25,756 bases of DNA, taken from an uncultured Collinsella sp. GTDB taxonomy: Bacteria > Actinomycetota > Coriobacteriia > Coriobacteriales > Coriobacteriaceae. Location: positions 1 to 25,756 of the forward strand of contig UQIN01000027.1 in NCBI GenBank assembly GCA_900541035.1, in the 5' to 3' direction. Positions 25,593 through 25,756 of the stretch are shown here, piece after piece. The translations under genes and the position numbers were made by a program. The notes under the pieces are model-generated. The model saw only the letters and a program-made list of their open reading frames with translations. It had not been told where the DNA came from and did no database searches. Positions within the stretch are counted from its first letter, which is position 1. Every line of letters begins with the position of its first letter.

Positions 25593-25662
25593 TCATTGGG
25601 GACGTTCTTAAACGACTGGTCGTTTAGGGCGGTCTTAATCGTTTTGTCCCACTGTGCTCATC
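25593..25662. repeat. REP-like unit after the deacetylase-like gene
   Basis: 'gtcattggggacgttcttaa' followed by 'acgac', then 'gtcgtttagggcggtcttaa', begins directly after the stop codon. It is a degenerate tail-to-tail pair of the same units seen near 13340-13553 and 17036-17204. The remaining bases 25663-25756 show nothing recognisable. Confidence 0.6.
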
Positions 25663-25756
25663 CGGCTCTATGCCACGGATACGTCAGCGTTTGGTATGCC
25701 TGGTTGATTTCCGATCTCAGCCGAACACATTGAGCGGATAGGACGTTCCCGCAGCT

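Overview
The window looks like chromosomal DNA of a high-GC Gram-positive gut actinobacterium of the class Coriobacteriia, most likely Collinsella or a close relative. This rests on recognition, not on a search: strong GC bias in third codon positions, a giant LPXTG protein built from Spy0128/FctA-type isopeptide pilin domains, and many copies of a short 'CATTGGGGACAGACTTAA' palindromic repeat that I associate with Collinsella genomes. No rRNA, tRNA or CRISPR array was seen.

Layout. (1) 1-8025 is an accessory region. A 7-kb reading frame (459-7421) for a von Willebrand A / isopeptide-repeat / LPTTG cell-wall adhesin sits between two directly oriented copies of a 223-bp inverted-repeat element (221-443 and 7559-7781, about 86% identical by hand alignment). 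The frame has lost its natural 5' end: no signal peptide, no DxSxS MIDAS motif, and only an unsupported TTG start. A 15-base C tract and a second inverted-repeat family lie downstream. (2) 8026-9791 (minus) is a NarL/LuxR-type response regulator and its sensor kinase, overlapping by ATGA. Divergent from them, 9992-13319 (plus) encodes a DrrA-like ABC ATPase and two ABC-2 permeases; the arrangement suggests a sensed and exported compound. (3) 13645-17033 is a second ABC system of the LolD/MacB-FtsX type, bounded on both sides by clusters of the REP-like palindromes. (4) 17286-18491 is a DUF362/ferredoxin-like protein, ending in a strong bidirectional terminator shared with the convergent membrane-anchored alpha/beta hydrolase (18655-19620, minus). 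(5) 19807-25592 (plus) is envelope-oriented: a hemolysin III family protein, a CorC/HlyC-type CBS transporter-like protein, a small protein resembling the N-terminal domain of cyanophycin synthetase, a YtxH-like membrane protein coupled to a PRC-barrel protein, and a membrane-anchored polysaccharide-deacetylase fold whose metal-binding residues are lost.

Points most worth attention: the decapitated adhesin between direct repeats (possible silent cassette or decay product), the recently duplicated or converted isopeptide domains inside it, the apparently inactive NodB-fold protein, and the free-standing cyanophycin-synthetase-N-like protein. I found no convincing wholly new multi-gene system; the repeat-flanked adhesin is the closest candidate.
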